Below, piece after piece: positions 11,886 through 24,226 of a stretch of 64,000 nt of DNA (position 1 is its first letter; each line of letters starts with the position of its first letter). The stretch covers positions 10,187,480 to 10,251,479 of the forward strand of contig NC_092802.1 in assembly GCF_918797505.1 (NCBI RefSeq), in the 5' to 3' direction. Source of the DNA: Bemisia tabaci. Its lineage: Eukaryota; Arthropoda; Insecta; Hemiptera; Aleyrodidae. The translations under genes were made by a program, and so were the position numbers. The notes beneath the pieces were generated by a model that worked only from the letters and a program-made list of their open reading frames with translations, was not told the origin of the DNA and did not search any database.

Positions 11886-13599
11886 GTAATGTACCATCGA
11901 GGCGAGCAATTCCTGTTCGACGATAAGTAAAAGTCATCGGTCACTCATATGATTATAATTACCGCGCAATGCGTTGCCGTATCGTTCATTTTATTCAGGA
12001 ATTAAAGCTTACATCGGGGGAAAAGGGGTGAATTTTGAGTGTCGAGCTGGCTGTCAGCAGCGAGATCAGAGATCTTTGTATCCCCGAACAGTAATCATTC
12101 ACAACGGTCAGTAGCGGGTCTCGTCGCGAGGTTGTTAAGACGAGTGAAAAATTGAGCATTGTTGCCACTGTGACGGACTTTTATTGTGCTATTTTTGAAG
12201 AAAAATTGAACGAAACCAACCCATTAAACGATAACGAAACTTAAAATTTGAGTTGCATTTGGAAAAATTTAGTGACGAATTATAGGTGGCCGATTTTTAC
12301 ATTTTTTTTCCTCAGAGATTTAAATTAGAAATGATAATTATTCAACGTTTGGCAACTGCTAGACTTTAAAATGATTTTTACTGCATTCGATACTCTGCAA
12401 AGTGTAGAAGGAGAAAGGTGCAAACTTCCGCCTTCCATATATCGGGCATAAAGTTGCAAAAGCTCTCAGATGTTGCAAACTGTCGCCAAAAAAGCTTTAC
12501 GTCAGGCATTTATTCGCCAAAATTTTGCATTTGAGGAAAGAATGTGTAGTGGCGTCTATTTGGAACATTGAAACCAAGACTTAGTAGTAATTTAGACTAT
12601 GCCACATGATCGTTCGGTCTATCAGAGAAATAAAGTTAAGTTTGAAGTAATTATGGGTATTACACACTTATAAGAGTGTGGTAAATGAGCCAAAATTCGA
12701 TGGTTGTATTATTTGAAAATAAGGCAATTTCTCTGCAGCCAATCGCTCTCAACTCAAGAAAAAGTAGTAACGTATGAGGCTTAATTGAGGCATACGGTTT
12801 CAACCATTAATGGTATTCTAGAAACTCAAATACATTATTTCATGGCAATTTTTGGTGCCGGATCTGTTTTCAAACTCTACGAACGTCCATTCGCAATCAT
12901 GGTTTATCTTCACCCACTAATTGTCGATAGACAAATCAATGCTCTGAATTATTTTTTGCAGTCCACTTACCATCGTCTGACTTCTCGATTGCTTCATTTT
13001 ATTGTGGGAATGATAAGTAGATCTAAATTAATACTAAGTCTTTATAAAAGACCGGAAAGTTATTCCAAATCCGGCTCAATCACCCAAAAACATTGTGCTC
13101 ATTATTCTTTGATACGTACCTGCAACAAAGAGAAATAAAAATGATTAGTTAAAATGTTCCACCAAAAATGAATTATTCATAAATATGAAATACAATACAA
13201 AAATGAGATACAAGGGGAAAACGCAAAAATCAGTGTCAGAGGTCTAATATAAATGCGTAAAAAACAGCCAGGACTTTCAAGACCAATTAGAGGCCCATTC
13301 TCAACTGGAAAAAGGCTAAAAATTAAAAAATGAAGACTATGTCAAGCGTTGATCTTTAGCCTTGGAATTTAGGCTAGACCCGAAGCAATTTGGTCATTTT
13401 TAATCATCCTTGTTACAAGAGGCATAAGATTTCAGTATTTACTTATTTAAACTGGTTTTTCAGTTCGCTAATTAATTACTTTCAATTTTTTGGAAATTAA
13501 ATTTTATAAATTCGCGGCTGTTTTTTACCATTCGCCAGCCTTAATTGTTGTATCTATGATTTTCGAGTTTTTTCATGTATTTTATCATTGAATTAGGCT
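11886..13599. other. no gene seen
   Basis: Mostly AT-rich. A 117-codon ORF at 12785-13138 has no recognisable motif. TCAGT at 12108-12112 followed by AGACG at 12138-12142 resembles an arthropod initiator with a downstream element, but the spacing is one base off the usual. Confidence 0.3.
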
Positions 13600-13848
13600 G
13601 TACTGCCGTGCTTAGGAAGAACGCCGTATGCGTTGCTAAATTTCCCTTGATAAAATACGAATTTCAAGGGAAATTTGTGAATTTTTCTCCTCCAATTTTT
13701 CTGATGATTTTATTTGCAATTTAATCCACAGTATCCGGAAATTTAAAGGAAAACTATTCAAAAATTTCCTCACAAACTAATGTTTCTTGGCGGGAAATAT
13801 GGTAGCATTTGAATGTTTATACGGTGTTCTTCTTTAGCACGGCAGCAC
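13600..13848. mobile_element. MITE family A
   Basis: Left tip GTACTGCCGTGCTTAGGAAG, right tip TTCTTCTTTAGCACGGCAG. It abuts the duplicated 97-bp segment and the element C copy that follow. Confidence 0.75.
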
Positions 13849-13937
13849 AGCGTTGTGTCTCTTATCATTCCCTTAAAATATACATTTTATCGGACGGTAT
13901 GGCAACTTTCGACCGTCCATACGGCGTTTTTCCTTAA
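13849..13937. repeat. A-end-derived segment, copy 1 (partner 14388-14483)
   Basis: From AGCGTTGTGTCTCTTATCAT to GGCGTTTTTCCTTAA. The same sequence recurs at 14388-14483 on the other side of element C. Both end in the family A right arm. Confidence 0.7.
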
Positions 13938-14377
13938 GGTGATTCGATGGACGCCATATTTTGTGTCAGAACGGCATGCGATATATCGCATCAATTGGTT
14001 CTGCTTTTTCAGCTACTCGTCATTTTTCTCCAATTTTGAGATCGCAATTCTGTTGTCAGGAGACTAAAGCACTCACTCACCAATTTTAACAAAGAAATTC
14101 AACGTAATAAAGGCGTGGTTTTTTTAGAGAGAAAATATCGCATTCGATACTGATATCGAAACTGCACTCGAATGCGATGTTTTCTCTCTAAAAAAACCAC
14201 GCCTTTATTACGTTGAATTTCTTTGTTAAAATTGGTAAGTGAGTGCTTTAGTCTCCTGACAACAGAATTGCGATCTCAAAATTGGAGAAAAATGACGAGT
14301 AGCTGAAAAAATGGAACCAATTGATGCGATATATCGCATGCCGTTCTGACGCAAAATATGGCGTCCATCGAATCACC
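13938..14377. mobile_element. foldback element C with TTAA target duplication
   Basis: The ends GGTGATTCGATGGACGCCAT and ATGGCGTCCATCGAATCACC are inverted. The arms run nearly the full length and meet at GATACTGATATCGAAACTGC. TTAA is present on both sides (13934-13937 and 14378-14381), the target preference of piggyBac-type transposases. No transposase is encoded. Confidence 0.85.
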
Positions 14378-14387
14378 TTAACACGGC

Positions 14388-14483
14388 AGTATAGCGTTGT
14401 GTTTCTCAGCAATCCCTTAAAATATACATTTTATAAGACGGTATGGCAACCTCCGACTGACCATACGGCGTTTTTCCTTAGGA
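14388..14483. repeat. A-end-derived segment, copy 2
   Basis: AGCGTTGTGTTTCTCAGCAA to GGCGTTTTTCCTTAGG, a direct repeat of 13849-13937. The element C insertion lies between the two copies. Confidence 0.7.
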
Positions 14484-14509
14484 TTATAACGTAATTGAGC
14501 GTGGAATCC

Positions 14510-14690
14510 CAGACCCGGTGTTATCGCACCGGCCGGGGGCGTCGATTGCGCATGCGCAGGGACCCGGCTGTCCCGAGGCTCCAGTTTCACCCGGACCGCC
14601 GCGGACCCCCAGGCGACCACTAGCGCCGCGACGCCACTCGTTAGCGTCGGGAACCCGGGACGCTATTGTTGTCTCGTACCCTGACGACGT
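14510..14690. promoter_or_regulatory. CpG-dense patch with NRF1-type palindrome
   Basis: TGCGCATGCGCA at 14547-14558 is the exact palindromic core bound by NRF1/Ewg-type factors and lies in a GC-rich stretch. No gene is recognised beside it, so a promoter role is a guess. Confidence 0.3.
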
Positions 14691-14797
14691 TGCCAACTTC
14701 AAATTTTTGAAAACTGGGGTGTTGTTGTCGGCAACGGTGCATTTCGCCAATTTAGGACGATCTAGAGGACACGAAATGAACCTGGGTGAGAGATTTG

Positions 14798-14970
14798 ACT
14801 GGTGGCACTACCGCGGTGGATGACGTCATAAACCGAATTTTTCAAATCGCGATATCTCCGTCAATATTCAACGAAGGAAGTTGCTGCTTGGACAGATTAT
14901 GTTACTTTCCGCTATCAACATGCATCAAACATCAAAACACGATTTTTTGACCAGTGCAACTCACTTATCG
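14798..14970. repeat. half copy of foldback family N
   Basis: CACTACCGCGGTGGATGACG-TCA through TTGACCAGTGCAACTCACTT matches the right arm of the foldback at 33.6-34.3 kb. Confidence 0.65.
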
Positions 14971-15131
14971 TCACGACCAGTTGTATGTGAAGCACGCATT
15001 TTACTTAGTTTTTGCATGAATGTACTCATTTTGGCGGAAAGACGCTCATTATTTAAGTACATTCTCGGTCATTTTTCTTTGATAGTGGACTCTGAAGATC
15101 GGTAGTTACATTTTTCCATTGTTTCTCGTGT

Positions 15132-15550
15132 TAGGCCTTGTCTCCACGGGGCGTTTTCATGGGATTTTTCCCAAGTTCGAATAGCAGGAATGAAACTTCT
15201 GGATTTTTCCCAGTTACCGTCTCCACGGGACGAGGCTCATACGGTCCTGCGACTGGTTAGCGCGGGAGGATAACTTAGTTAAAGTCGAGTATTTACCGGG
15301 ATTAAAATAATAATTGCACTCAATTGACAATTAGACACATTAGTTTAACTAAACAAACATTAACAATGGAGTAATCAACAAATATCGAACGATTCGTTTT
15401 CACTTCTTCTTCCTCTCTCAATGGGTCCTAGGGGTACAAGGGCCATACTTGGTACCGGGAAAATATTGATTAACTCATATTTTTCCCAACTTCGTAAGAG
15501 GGATTTTTCCCTGGGATAAATTTCGTGAAACGGCCGTGGAGACAAGGCCT
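15132..15550. mobile_element. foldback element T
   Basis: Terminal inverted repeat TTAGGCCTTGTCTCCACGG at the left and CCGTGGAGACAAGGCCTA at the right. Subterminal GGGATTTTTCCC words occur on both sides. The interior shows no ORF with a family motif. Confidence 0.75.
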
Positions 15551-16144
15551 AGGAAGATCGACTGCCGCTTTGGGCCCTAAAATCTCCACATTTCGACGTA
15601 TTCGTGCTCTCCCCATATCGAATCCTTCGAACATCATCAACTCTCCCGATCGAAGGGGGCGTCATCATCATCAGTTTCCGATCCATCGCACAGTCGTCGC
15701 GTCGGTTGCATCACACCCGGCTCTCGGTTGTCCGGCAACAGCGACCCACTCGGTCGTGGGAAGTAGTGGCCCGCGTCCTCTTCCGGGGACTCCGTTCGCG
15801 TTCCCTCGCCCGCTAATTACGGCGCCAAGAACGCATCAACACCCCCCTTCCCCCATCCCAAGGGAAGCCGCGGGGAAGTCATCTGGTTCCGCTCCTGTTG
15901 CATCCAGCCGCCGGAACAGATCCCTCCGGCCAGAACCGCGGAGTTGGGTGGAGTTGGTGTTGGAGTTGGGTGGTTTTCGAAAGGTGAGAGGATTTGAATA
16001 ATTCCGGACGGCCCCGGGGAAACCGAGTGAGGATAATTCCCTTTATTAATTATTCCGTGGCCACGCGAGCGACCGAGCGAGCCCGGCCCCCGGCCGGCCC
16101 AGCTTCCGAGATCCGAGAGCTTTCTTTCAAGGAAACTGCGCAGC
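15551..16144. other. CpG-dense stretch, no gene called
   Basis: GC-rich sequence with a 158-codon ORF (15525-16001) rich in R, P and S, as expected by chance from this composition. CGAAAG|GTGAGAG at about 15982 would serve as a splice donor, so a non-coding or 5' exon is possible. Confidence 0.3.
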
Positions 16145-16390
16145 CGGCTGATTATTCAAGTTGATAGACAAAGCTATAGACATAGATGACGAAAGGTTCA
16201 GTTACACGATCAAATTGAGCCATCAAACTGAAGTTCTGATAGGTGGAAAAAGACCTGAGGTGAGGATGCGACCAATGAGAGGCCCAATTTTATGGCTCAA
16301 TTTGATCGTGTAACTGGACCTAAAAGGGATTTGGAAGGATCCTATCGGTGGAAGCGGGTGGTTGCAATGGACAGAGATTGCATCGATCGA
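16145..16390. mobile_element. MITE family H, copy 2, with nested foldback
   Basis: It begins GCTGATTATTCAAGTTGATA and resumes after 16322 with GGGATTTGGAAGGATCCTAT. A foldback at 16195-16322 interrupts it. The right end is missing. Confidence 0.65.
16195..16322. mobile_element. small foldback I nested in MITE H
   Basis: The ends GGTTCAGTTACACGATCAAA and TTTGATCGTGTAACTGGACC are inverted over about 29 bases. Confidence 0.75.
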
Positions 16391-16657
16391 TTGGTTCAAC
16401 ATGTAGGAATAGAATCAAAAGTTAATTGAGTAATCTGAGGGAACGGGCTCTTGTGATGGATCTTTGATTCTTATGAGTATATGAAACGGCAATGAAAAGT
16501 GAAATTGTTAGGAATTTTCTTATTTTCTCATTTCCCTGCTTAAATCCTAAAATTTTTGTGTGAGGTTTTGCTCTATTGTTTTGAACCGAACGATACATCG
16601 CACCACTATCGAATACGACCTATAAAAGATGAAGCGTTCGAAAATAGTTCGTCTCCA

Positions 16658-16921
16658 GCCGGCCGATTATTGAAATTGACAGACATATATGACAAAAGGG
16701 AGTTGGAAGGATCCTATCGGTCGAAGCGGGTGGTTGCAATATACAAAGGAGGTAGGTAATAGACTAACTGACGGCAACCCACGAGAGACCGTATAGTTTG
16801 TTCATCATTTTCTCCCTTAGTCTATAGAAACCGCCCATTTCAACTAATATGATCGCTCCATAAACCCTATGTCTTATTTGTCTAACGCTTTGTCTATCAA
16901 TTTCTATAATCAGCCTGCGAC
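16658..16921. mobile_element. MITE family H, copy 3
   Basis: Near full length: GGCCGATTATTGAAATTGAC to TCTATAATCAGCCTGC. Arms of about 25 bases invert (GATTATTGAAATTGA / TCAATTTCTATAATC). Confidence 0.75.
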
Positions 16922-17809
16922 AACAGAGACGCGCACAAAAAGGAACGATAAAGTACACGATTTCAAGGTGAGGAAAGTATGTTAAGCTTTGCTCAGTCAT
17001 TTACGTTAAACAGCGTGGTTCCGAACGGCGAAAGCTTCGTTAATATTGGAAGTAAAAATGTGATAGTTTCGCAGAGCTTACTATTGTTCGCGAATGCATA
17101 AGTTTTTACCATCGAAACACGATTCTGTGATTGTCCCGGCAGACTCATTGTTTTGATAGACAAAGGATAGTTCGGCCGTGCTTTGTCCGGCTAAATATTA
17201 CCAGCGAAACTCGTGAGTAATTTTACGGTGAGGACTTGGAGACTTAAACGCTGCGGTGAAAAATAAACCATCATTCCGTTCTCGTAAAATTGGGTCACCA
17301 TTTGGATGGGCCCTGTAGGGTTCACTGTGGGTAAACACCGTTGCTGGAACCTGTTCTGAATTACTACAGTGGAAGCTCGCCAAGTAGAATTGTGTAGGAA
17401 CTGAAAGAAAAATTTGACTTAAACGGCAATGTGTCTTGACCGATTCTCCACGTAACACGAACGATTTCGACTTAAGCGTAAAAACTGAGTTTTAATGTTT
17501 AAATCCTGATCAAATTAATCAAAATTTAATTTTAGAAAAATTAAAATAAAATAAATTAAATTTCATTTATCTTCCGGGTGGTATTAATTAATCAATGCAA
17601 CTTTGCTAACCAATGTTTCTGATTATGTTACAATTTTCTGCATTCTACTGAGTCACAGGTATGTAACCACTAAAGCATTTTTGTTAGGTTTCCATTCAAA
17701 ATTGCTTCTTCGCACGTAAAAATTTTACAATTTGTCAGATTTTTCGGGAATTTTTCTTCCAGTTAAGCGGCTTTCCTTCAGAAATGAATGCTCCGAATTC
17801 GTCTTAAAC
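16922..17809. other. no gene seen
   Basis: Spacer with short ORFs on both strands and no motifs; AT-rich after 17470. Confidence 0.4.
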
Positions 17810-18117
17810 ACGGAAAAAAAAAACTTCGTGCGTGAGACCCGAAGTTGAGGTCATATGGATCTCTGAAGTTTTCGGATCACGTATCTAAAAACTTGAGGTC
17901 CAGCTGCCGAAGTTCGGGTCAGACATCTAAAGTACTTCGATATATACCGAAGGGTTCGGGTCGCACATCTGAAGTACTCCGGTACTTACCGATGTGTCTC
18001 CGTGACCCAATCTTCGACAGTTCGACTCCAAGTTTTCGGATGCGTGATCAGAAAACTTCAGAGATCCATATTACCTCAACTTCGAGACCCATGCACGAAG
18101 TTTTTTTCTCCGTGTAC
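17810..18117. mobile_element. foldback family J, copy 1
   Basis: It starts ACACGGAAAAAAAAAACTTC-GTGCG and ends CGAAGTTTTTTTCTCCGTGT. The interior is a palindrome built on TTCGGATCACG/GAAGTACTTCG and TCATATGGATCTCTGAAG words. The second copy is at 45.4 kb. Confidence 0.8.
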
Positions 18118-18839
18118 GAAGTTTTTTACATTGCGCCTTATGGACGTGTCAAGGGACCGAAAAATTGACTTAAGCGGTATTTTGTCTTAACCGTAGTTCG
18201 ACTTAGCAAGCTTTTGCTGTATCTCTGACCGAATTTCGCGACAAATTCCTAAGTTATCGCTGAACCCAACGCAAAAGCGTAGAAGTTCACCCATACGACT
18301 CACTTTTCCTTCGGGCGTTATGCGAAGCACGTCGGGGCCGGGCAGTCGTAATCACGGCGGGAAAGATGCGCGGCGCGTCCAAACTCAGAATCCGACGTCG
18401 TAACGACGTGCGAGCCGAAATTGAGCGGCGGCCAAGAGATGTTTTCACTCGCGACTGGCTCCCTGGCGATGACGCTGGTCGGGCCGATCTGGATTCAGAA
18501 AACGGGCCCGACTTTGCGACGCGTCGCCGCTGCCACGTTTACCCGACATGGATGATCCGTTACGTCATGTTTCGCGTATGTGATAACAGCGCCGGATTCT
18601 TCTTCTCCCCCTGAAGAGGTGTTATCCGCACGGCGATGAATTAGCAAGATACCTCGCGCTGTCCGTATAACTTCAAGAGGAAAAAAATCACTTCCGAGGA
18701 TGTAACTTGTTATTACGAACGGCGATACTCGTCCTCAATCGATGGTGAAGCATGAATCGCTCGTAGCTGATTCGTCTATCTCTAGGCAAAATAACGTATG
18801 CGTTTTATCGCTGTAAAATTGAATTTGAACAGGAGAAAA
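18118..18839. other. no gene seen; CpG-dense patch at about 18270-18640
   Basis: An 82-codon ORF (18366-18614) is Arg-rich and matches the local GC-rich composition. No family is recognised. Confidence 0.3.
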
Positions 18840-19260
18840 GAAGTCTCTTTGATCCTGAGTCCAGACTCAGAGTCAAGACTCCTGAAAAATTTGAACAAAA
18901 AAAAAATCAATCTTTATCATTGACGGACCCTGCAAATTGGCGACATTGTTTTCCTCCATTTAAACCTATGAAAATGTATCGATTCTTGGAGGGGCTAGAT
19001 CAAAGGCTAGATGCTCCGGTCAGAATCGATTATTTAGCATTGGCTTAAAAAAGGGAAATACGACATTGCCAAATTGCTGGATCCGCTTCTGCTCTTGATG
19101 CAATAGGATTTTTGCTTGATTCAAAGGCAAATCACCTTGAATTAGGAGGCTTGGCTTTCGATTCAAGCAAAAATCTGATGGAATCAAGAATATTTTTTCC
19201 TGTCAAATTTTTTAAGAGTCTGGACTCAGAATCCAAGAGATTTTTTCTTCAACGTGCACT
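18840..19260. mobile_element. MITE family B, copy 3, with nested element Z
   Basis: The left part has GAGTCCAGACTC and the right part AAGAGTCTGGACTCAGAATC. The middle is broken at about 18920-19089 by an unrelated small foldback. Confidence 0.65.
18924..19087. mobile_element. small foldback Z nested in MITE B
   Basis: Left GGACCCTGCAAATTGGCGAC pairs with the complement of the right end, GGATCCAGCAATTTGGCAAT, continuing about 24 bases imperfectly. Confidence 0.65.
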
Positions 19261-19968
19261 GAACCGCTTTCGGGTGTTTCTAGCTGAAATTTTGCTGATT
19301 TTTCATCTGATTCCACGTTAAGGTCAACGCAATCTTAGACTGAAACTGGGACTGGACATTTTGACACACTTTAACAAAAACGCTTCCTCGGTAAAAGGCT
19401 TTTTGCATCGGATTTTATTTAGACATTTACGTGAACTATGTAAGTCTACAAATGTCTTCGTTCCTCCTCAGCAATGACACGTCTTTCTTTCTTCAGTTTA
19501 TATGTTATTAAAATTTTAAAAAGATTTTAATAGGTAAAACAAAAAAGAAAATTAGAACCTACAAATCGCGGGGGGTGATCCAAAATCGGATTTATTTTCA
19601 TTCTATGGAAACGGAACTGTCGAAGAGTAAAGCTTGACGCACAATGCACAATGGAGACTACTTTGCATGACCAAGAAGGTCATCATCAGGTGAGTTAATT
19701 TAACTGGAGCGCGACAATCAGATTTTCTGTGATTAACATCTTTTCGGCCGAGCCGGCCGTGTGAAGTAGGCGCCGGCGCCGGGCCCTACAGACTTACCCG
19801 CATACTAAAAATTAGAGGGAAATTAGAGGGAAGATTTATGGGGATTAAAGACTTTATTCTTTTATTTTCAGGTGAGAATTTTAACACAATTTATTTCAGA
19901 CGCGAGAATAGCTGTTTCCGCGTAGATAATACTGTAACACAAGTATAAGAGCAACTATGTTTTTTATA
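19261..19968. other. no gene seen
   Basis: Spacer. GGCGCCGGCGCCGGGCCC lies near 19768. No ORF of interest. Confidence 0.4.
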
Positions 19969-20300
19969 GTTTTTTTTTTTTTTTTTTTAACATTTTTTTT
20001 ACATTTTAAGAGTTTAAAAAACTTTAATAGATGTTATAAGAGTTTACGACATCGTTTACACTCAAATCTTACCGCTTTAAATTTTATTTTAAAATATACA
20101 CAATACTGGTTTTCCCAAAATATAAAGTTATAAACAATGTTTTTTTAGAGTTTTTTTTTTAACATTTTAAGAGTTTAAAAAAGTTTAATAGAGGTTATAA
20201 GAGTTTACGACATCGTTTACACTCAAATCATACCGCTTTAACTTTTAGTTTAAAATATCCACAACACTGGTTTTCCCAAAATATAAAGTTCAAAAGTTTT
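19969..20300. repeat. tandem repeat, about 161 bp, two copies
   Basis: ACATTTTAAGAGTTTAAAAA at 20001 recurs at 20163. Both units contain TTTACGACATCGTTTACACT and GGTTTTCCCAAAATATAAAG. Poly-T runs precede each unit. Confidence 0.8.
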
Positions 20301-22842
20301 TTTTTAAAAGTTAGCTTTAAAAATGTACGAGTTTTTTAAAGTTGCTTTAAAAGTAGTGGCTATTTGCGAAAAAAAAGCTGAGCTATTAGCCATGCTTTAA
20401 TAAAAAAACAATGTGCAAGAACATGGCTTGAGTAGCACTATTTTGTTCAAAGTAAGATCAGAATGGAGTGCCACCATTCATCATTTCCTGCCACAGGAAA
20501 CATTTTTGCCAAGTTTTCATTTAAAAATTAAGCAAATTAATGAGTTTAAGACTGATGACTCCCGACACTTTGATGGTAATTTGTTCGGGAATTTGATCGT
20601 CTATCGAGACCTTTTAACTTTTGCGATAACTTTCAAGAAAGTAAGTGTTGATCTTTTAAAATCAATCATGATAAAATCGTTTATCTTTAGTGATAGTCAC
20701 TTAACTTTGATACCTTAAATGAGATTATTTACTTAATGTTAATATTTTGGTTAAGATGGTTGACTATTTCAATGAGGCATTTCTATTGATTTAACTTAAG
20801 GGCCTGGATAGCTATTAATTATTCTTCTTCTTCCTTTTTTTATTATTATTTTAATGAAACTGAATCATCTGTTAGTAATGTAAATGATATTATAAATGAT
20901 AGGACCAGACTGATTAATCTGACATTTATCTAGATCTTCTCTGGACCTATCTGACATTAATCTGGACTTTAATAATGATGACAAAAAAAAATATTGGGTA
21001 AAATTTTGAAATGGTTCTGCTCATTAATTTCCCTTAGAACTATTTTGACAAGCTTGAAAAGTTTAGAAAGATAGCGCCTGTGCACAAATGACGCTTCTGA
21101 TATTTTTCACAGAGAGAAGGAGAGCTGGGGAGGGATAGAGAGAAATTCAAGAGACAAGGCGTAGTGTTCGTGAACCCTTAAGCGCTTGCGCTCCTAGAAT
21201 GGGACCGATGCATTCAAAGGTAAAAACGTCGCAAGCCCCATGAGCTTGGAATCGGGGTTTTCAAATTTCCGTAAAAAGTTACACCACACGTGTCTTCTCA
21301 CGTTTCTAGGACGGGATCAGGGGTTTCTTGGGCTTTGGCTGTTCCTGGTTGCCCAATAACAGCAGGAAAATCAATGACACAATTTTATTTTGTAATAATG
21401 TTTTTTTCATCTCTCTCCTTGTTTTTGTAAAGGTAGTACATTTAGTTAATTTGTTTTTTTTTTAATAGTTAAGATAAGCTTTTTAAAGACATTTAATACG
21501 TCCAAAAGTGTATCTTTGTATAGTTTCTTTTGTGCGAAATAAAAAATAAAAAAGATTGTTCGTGAATAATGGTACGAATAGATCTAGCTCACTAATTGAA
21601 ATCTGCTAATATTTCTACAACAATACTAGAAGCGTATTTTTTTCACACAGTTGCACGAACTTTCTCTACATTTGTATCTAACATGTTGCCTTGAATCAGC
21701 GCTGAAAATAAGTATTGGAGGTACTCCAAAGATCCTAAAAGCTAGTGTACTTGTGAGTGTATGATTTCATATAAGTCTAAGTTTAATATACTTGGATTAT
21801 GTCTAAGGTCTTGACGACTCACGACTTGTGTCTGGGAACTTATTTAATAAAATTATCACGAAACATTTATTTCGAGGGATTCCCTACAGGGTGCAAAGAT
21901 AATCAAACGAATACATGTTTTTAAATTCACTTACCAGGGCATGGACCATAAATAAAATATAAGAAATCGCGACATTGTAGATGGTCTTGTGCGCACAAAG
22001 AATATCACTGACACAGAAGTAGTGATAGTATTGACCTTATATGTGTAGACAAGTAAGTCCGAGATAAAAATTTATCTGCGCGGTGCTGCATGAAAATAAA
22101 ACCTCAAACTGATTAGTCCGAGAAAACGCTATCATTTCAATACATAGGGTGTCTGAAAAGTAAATATTTAATCTGAATGTGCTCACGGATATTATCATAT
22201 GGATTACATTTTGCAAATGAGGAGCTTGGAAGACACGGCGCATAAGAGCAGTTTTTATTATTTCGAAAAAAAGAAGAGTTTAAAGTTCTGCATTTTACTC
22301 AGCCCTACAGAGAACTCCGGGTACCTTCAAAATTTACACGTGTTTATCTCAAATCTTCATGAACGTTTTCTGAAATTTTCAGCTCAGTTGAGGCAATTTG
22401 AGGCCAGAAGTTAGGCTTCAAGTGACGGTAAGTCGCATTTATCCCGAGCCCTCTCTAAACGAAAAATGCACTTATCTCATTCGCTGTTGTCTCTGAGTCA
22501 AATGACTTTCAGACAAAATAGCTTGGGATTTCGATAGACTTTACGTTACCCTCCTACTACCAAAAAACATGCACAACTCAATGTTGATCAAAGATATGCC
22601 TCTGAGCACACAATTTTACTTTTTTTTCCATCCGGTTGTAGGACATTTCGTCAACGAATTTTTGTCCGCGCACCTGTTTTTTCCAGGAGTTTACGTCTAC
22701 GCGTTTTTTCGGAAGGGGAGTTTTGGTCCACTCACCACTAAAGACCCAAAGTTAATTGGTCCACATGTAAATTCAAACGACAATTGCTTACGACGTTTTT
22801 GGATGAAAATGTTTAATGTCTTGGAAGAATGAGGGTTTGCTT

Positions 22843-22888
<46 letters not shown>

Positions 22889-23640
22889 CCAACAGAGAGG
22901 AATATGTAACTAAGATTTTTGGTGAAAATGAGGGAGCGTCATTTCCATGAGAGAAAATTCACTAAAACTCTCTACACCTCTTTGGTGCAACAGGACCTAA
23001 TTATCCTTCAAGAAAATCCCATATGTTTATACCTGAACTGGAAAACCTTTTGATTTGCCTCATAAAGGATCTCATATTTTCCTGTGCATGGTAACTTCGC
23101 TTCGGCACTGGTTTACCGCAGCGCTTCGAGCTACTATTTCGCCGCGGAGGTGTTGCACAGTACCTATCATATGAGATCGAAGGTACCCCAACGTATTATT
23201 GATGGCATCTTTCAGAAGCACGGAGTTCCCTCGCAAATTAAATCGAGTGACGACAACAAAAAGAGAGCGGTAGTCGAAAAACTTACTGTCCTAGTATCTG
23301 TATTTAATAACGTTTAGTATGATTTTTAACTTCATTAGAGGAACAAGTGACCTAAATTAAGAAGAAATATCCTCAAATTTACCGCCGAGAAGATTTCCTT
23401 ATGAGTTTAATAAAGAAAATAATGTTTTTCTCTCAATGAAGAAAAGATGCTTTTATAAAAAGGAAAGTCACTTACATCAAGCAGAAACCCGCTTTTGTTC
23501 ACCTCTTTCATGCTTGATTCAAAATAAAATCTTCTTGACGGCGTACCCAAGAATGTTCCTTTATCTCTCTTATCTCGACTTATTTTGCAAGGAAAAGTTT
23601 CGTACTCTTAAAGGATACCTTTCATTCTTATTGTTGGTAT
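20301..23640. other. long stretch without a recognisable gene
   Basis: AT-rich. Small ORFs at 20413-20718, 22199-22414, 22569-22832 and 23084-23317 show no domain and lack convincing splice context. A poly-T run of about 42 occupies 22844-22885 and could be a retroposon tail on the minus strand, but no target duplication was found. Confidence 0.35.
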
Positions 23641-23757
23641 GTTGGAGTGCCTTCAATTTTGTATAATACTGTTCAACACCTCTATTGTGAAATAGTGAAG
23701 CGCCGTGGCACGTGGCACGCTGCAGCGCGGCCAGCCAGCCAGCACTGAACGCGCATT

Positions 23758-23831
23758 GGCGCCTACAAACCTAAGGGATACCTCAAGCATTGCGCAATGC
23801 GTGAAGTATCTGCTTAGGTTTGTAGGCGCCA
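23758..23831. repeat. 74-bp near-perfect palindrome inside K
   Basis: GGCGCCTACAAACCTAAGGG on the left pairs with CTTAGGTTTGTAGGCGCC on the right. The centre is TTGCGCAATGCG. DNA or RNA from it would form a long hairpin. Confidence 0.85.
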
Positions 23832-23986
23832 TGTGCGTTTCGTGCTGGCAGCATGTCGCATCACTCCGCTTTATGTTAGGGCCTATTATTTAAATTCGCG
23901 GAGTCAGCTTGGAGTCAACTCATGATTTTTATATGTTTGCACACTCTGCATGGATTACTTTAATTTAAATTGATAAAAAAAATATA

Positions 23987-24226
23987 TATGAGGACTTATC
24001 TGAACAATAGCGGATGTGAAAAATTACCTTTTCGAAACAAATTCAAAAAACTGTTTTGGCATCGAGAAAATGTTGAGAAAATACTTGAGATGTGATCCTC
24101 GAGATCTGTACATTATACCAGAGCCAAACATATTAAAGTTTTGTGTGAACAAAACAGTTTTTTAAGCGTGTTTCGAAAAGGTAATTTTTCACATCCGCTA
24201 TTGTTACAGATAAGTCCTCATATATG
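23987..24226. mobile_element. foldback element L nested in repeat K
   Basis: Long arms: ATATGAGGACTTATCTGAAC left and GTTACAGATAAGTCCTCATA right, pairing on through AATAGCGGATGTGAAAAATT and CCTTTTCGAAAC. It is absent from the other K copy, so it dates after K duplication. Confidence 0.85.

Noticed and set aside
15525..16001. 158-codon ORF in the CpG-dense stretch
   Set aside because: Composition alone explains it (R, P and S rich), other frames are also open, and no domain is seen.
18366..18614. 82-codon Arg-rich ORF
   Set aside because: It matches the local CpG-rich composition and has no recognisable motif or splice context.
22844..22885. Poly-T run as proof of a retroposon
   Set aside because: I could find no flanking target duplication or recognisable body.
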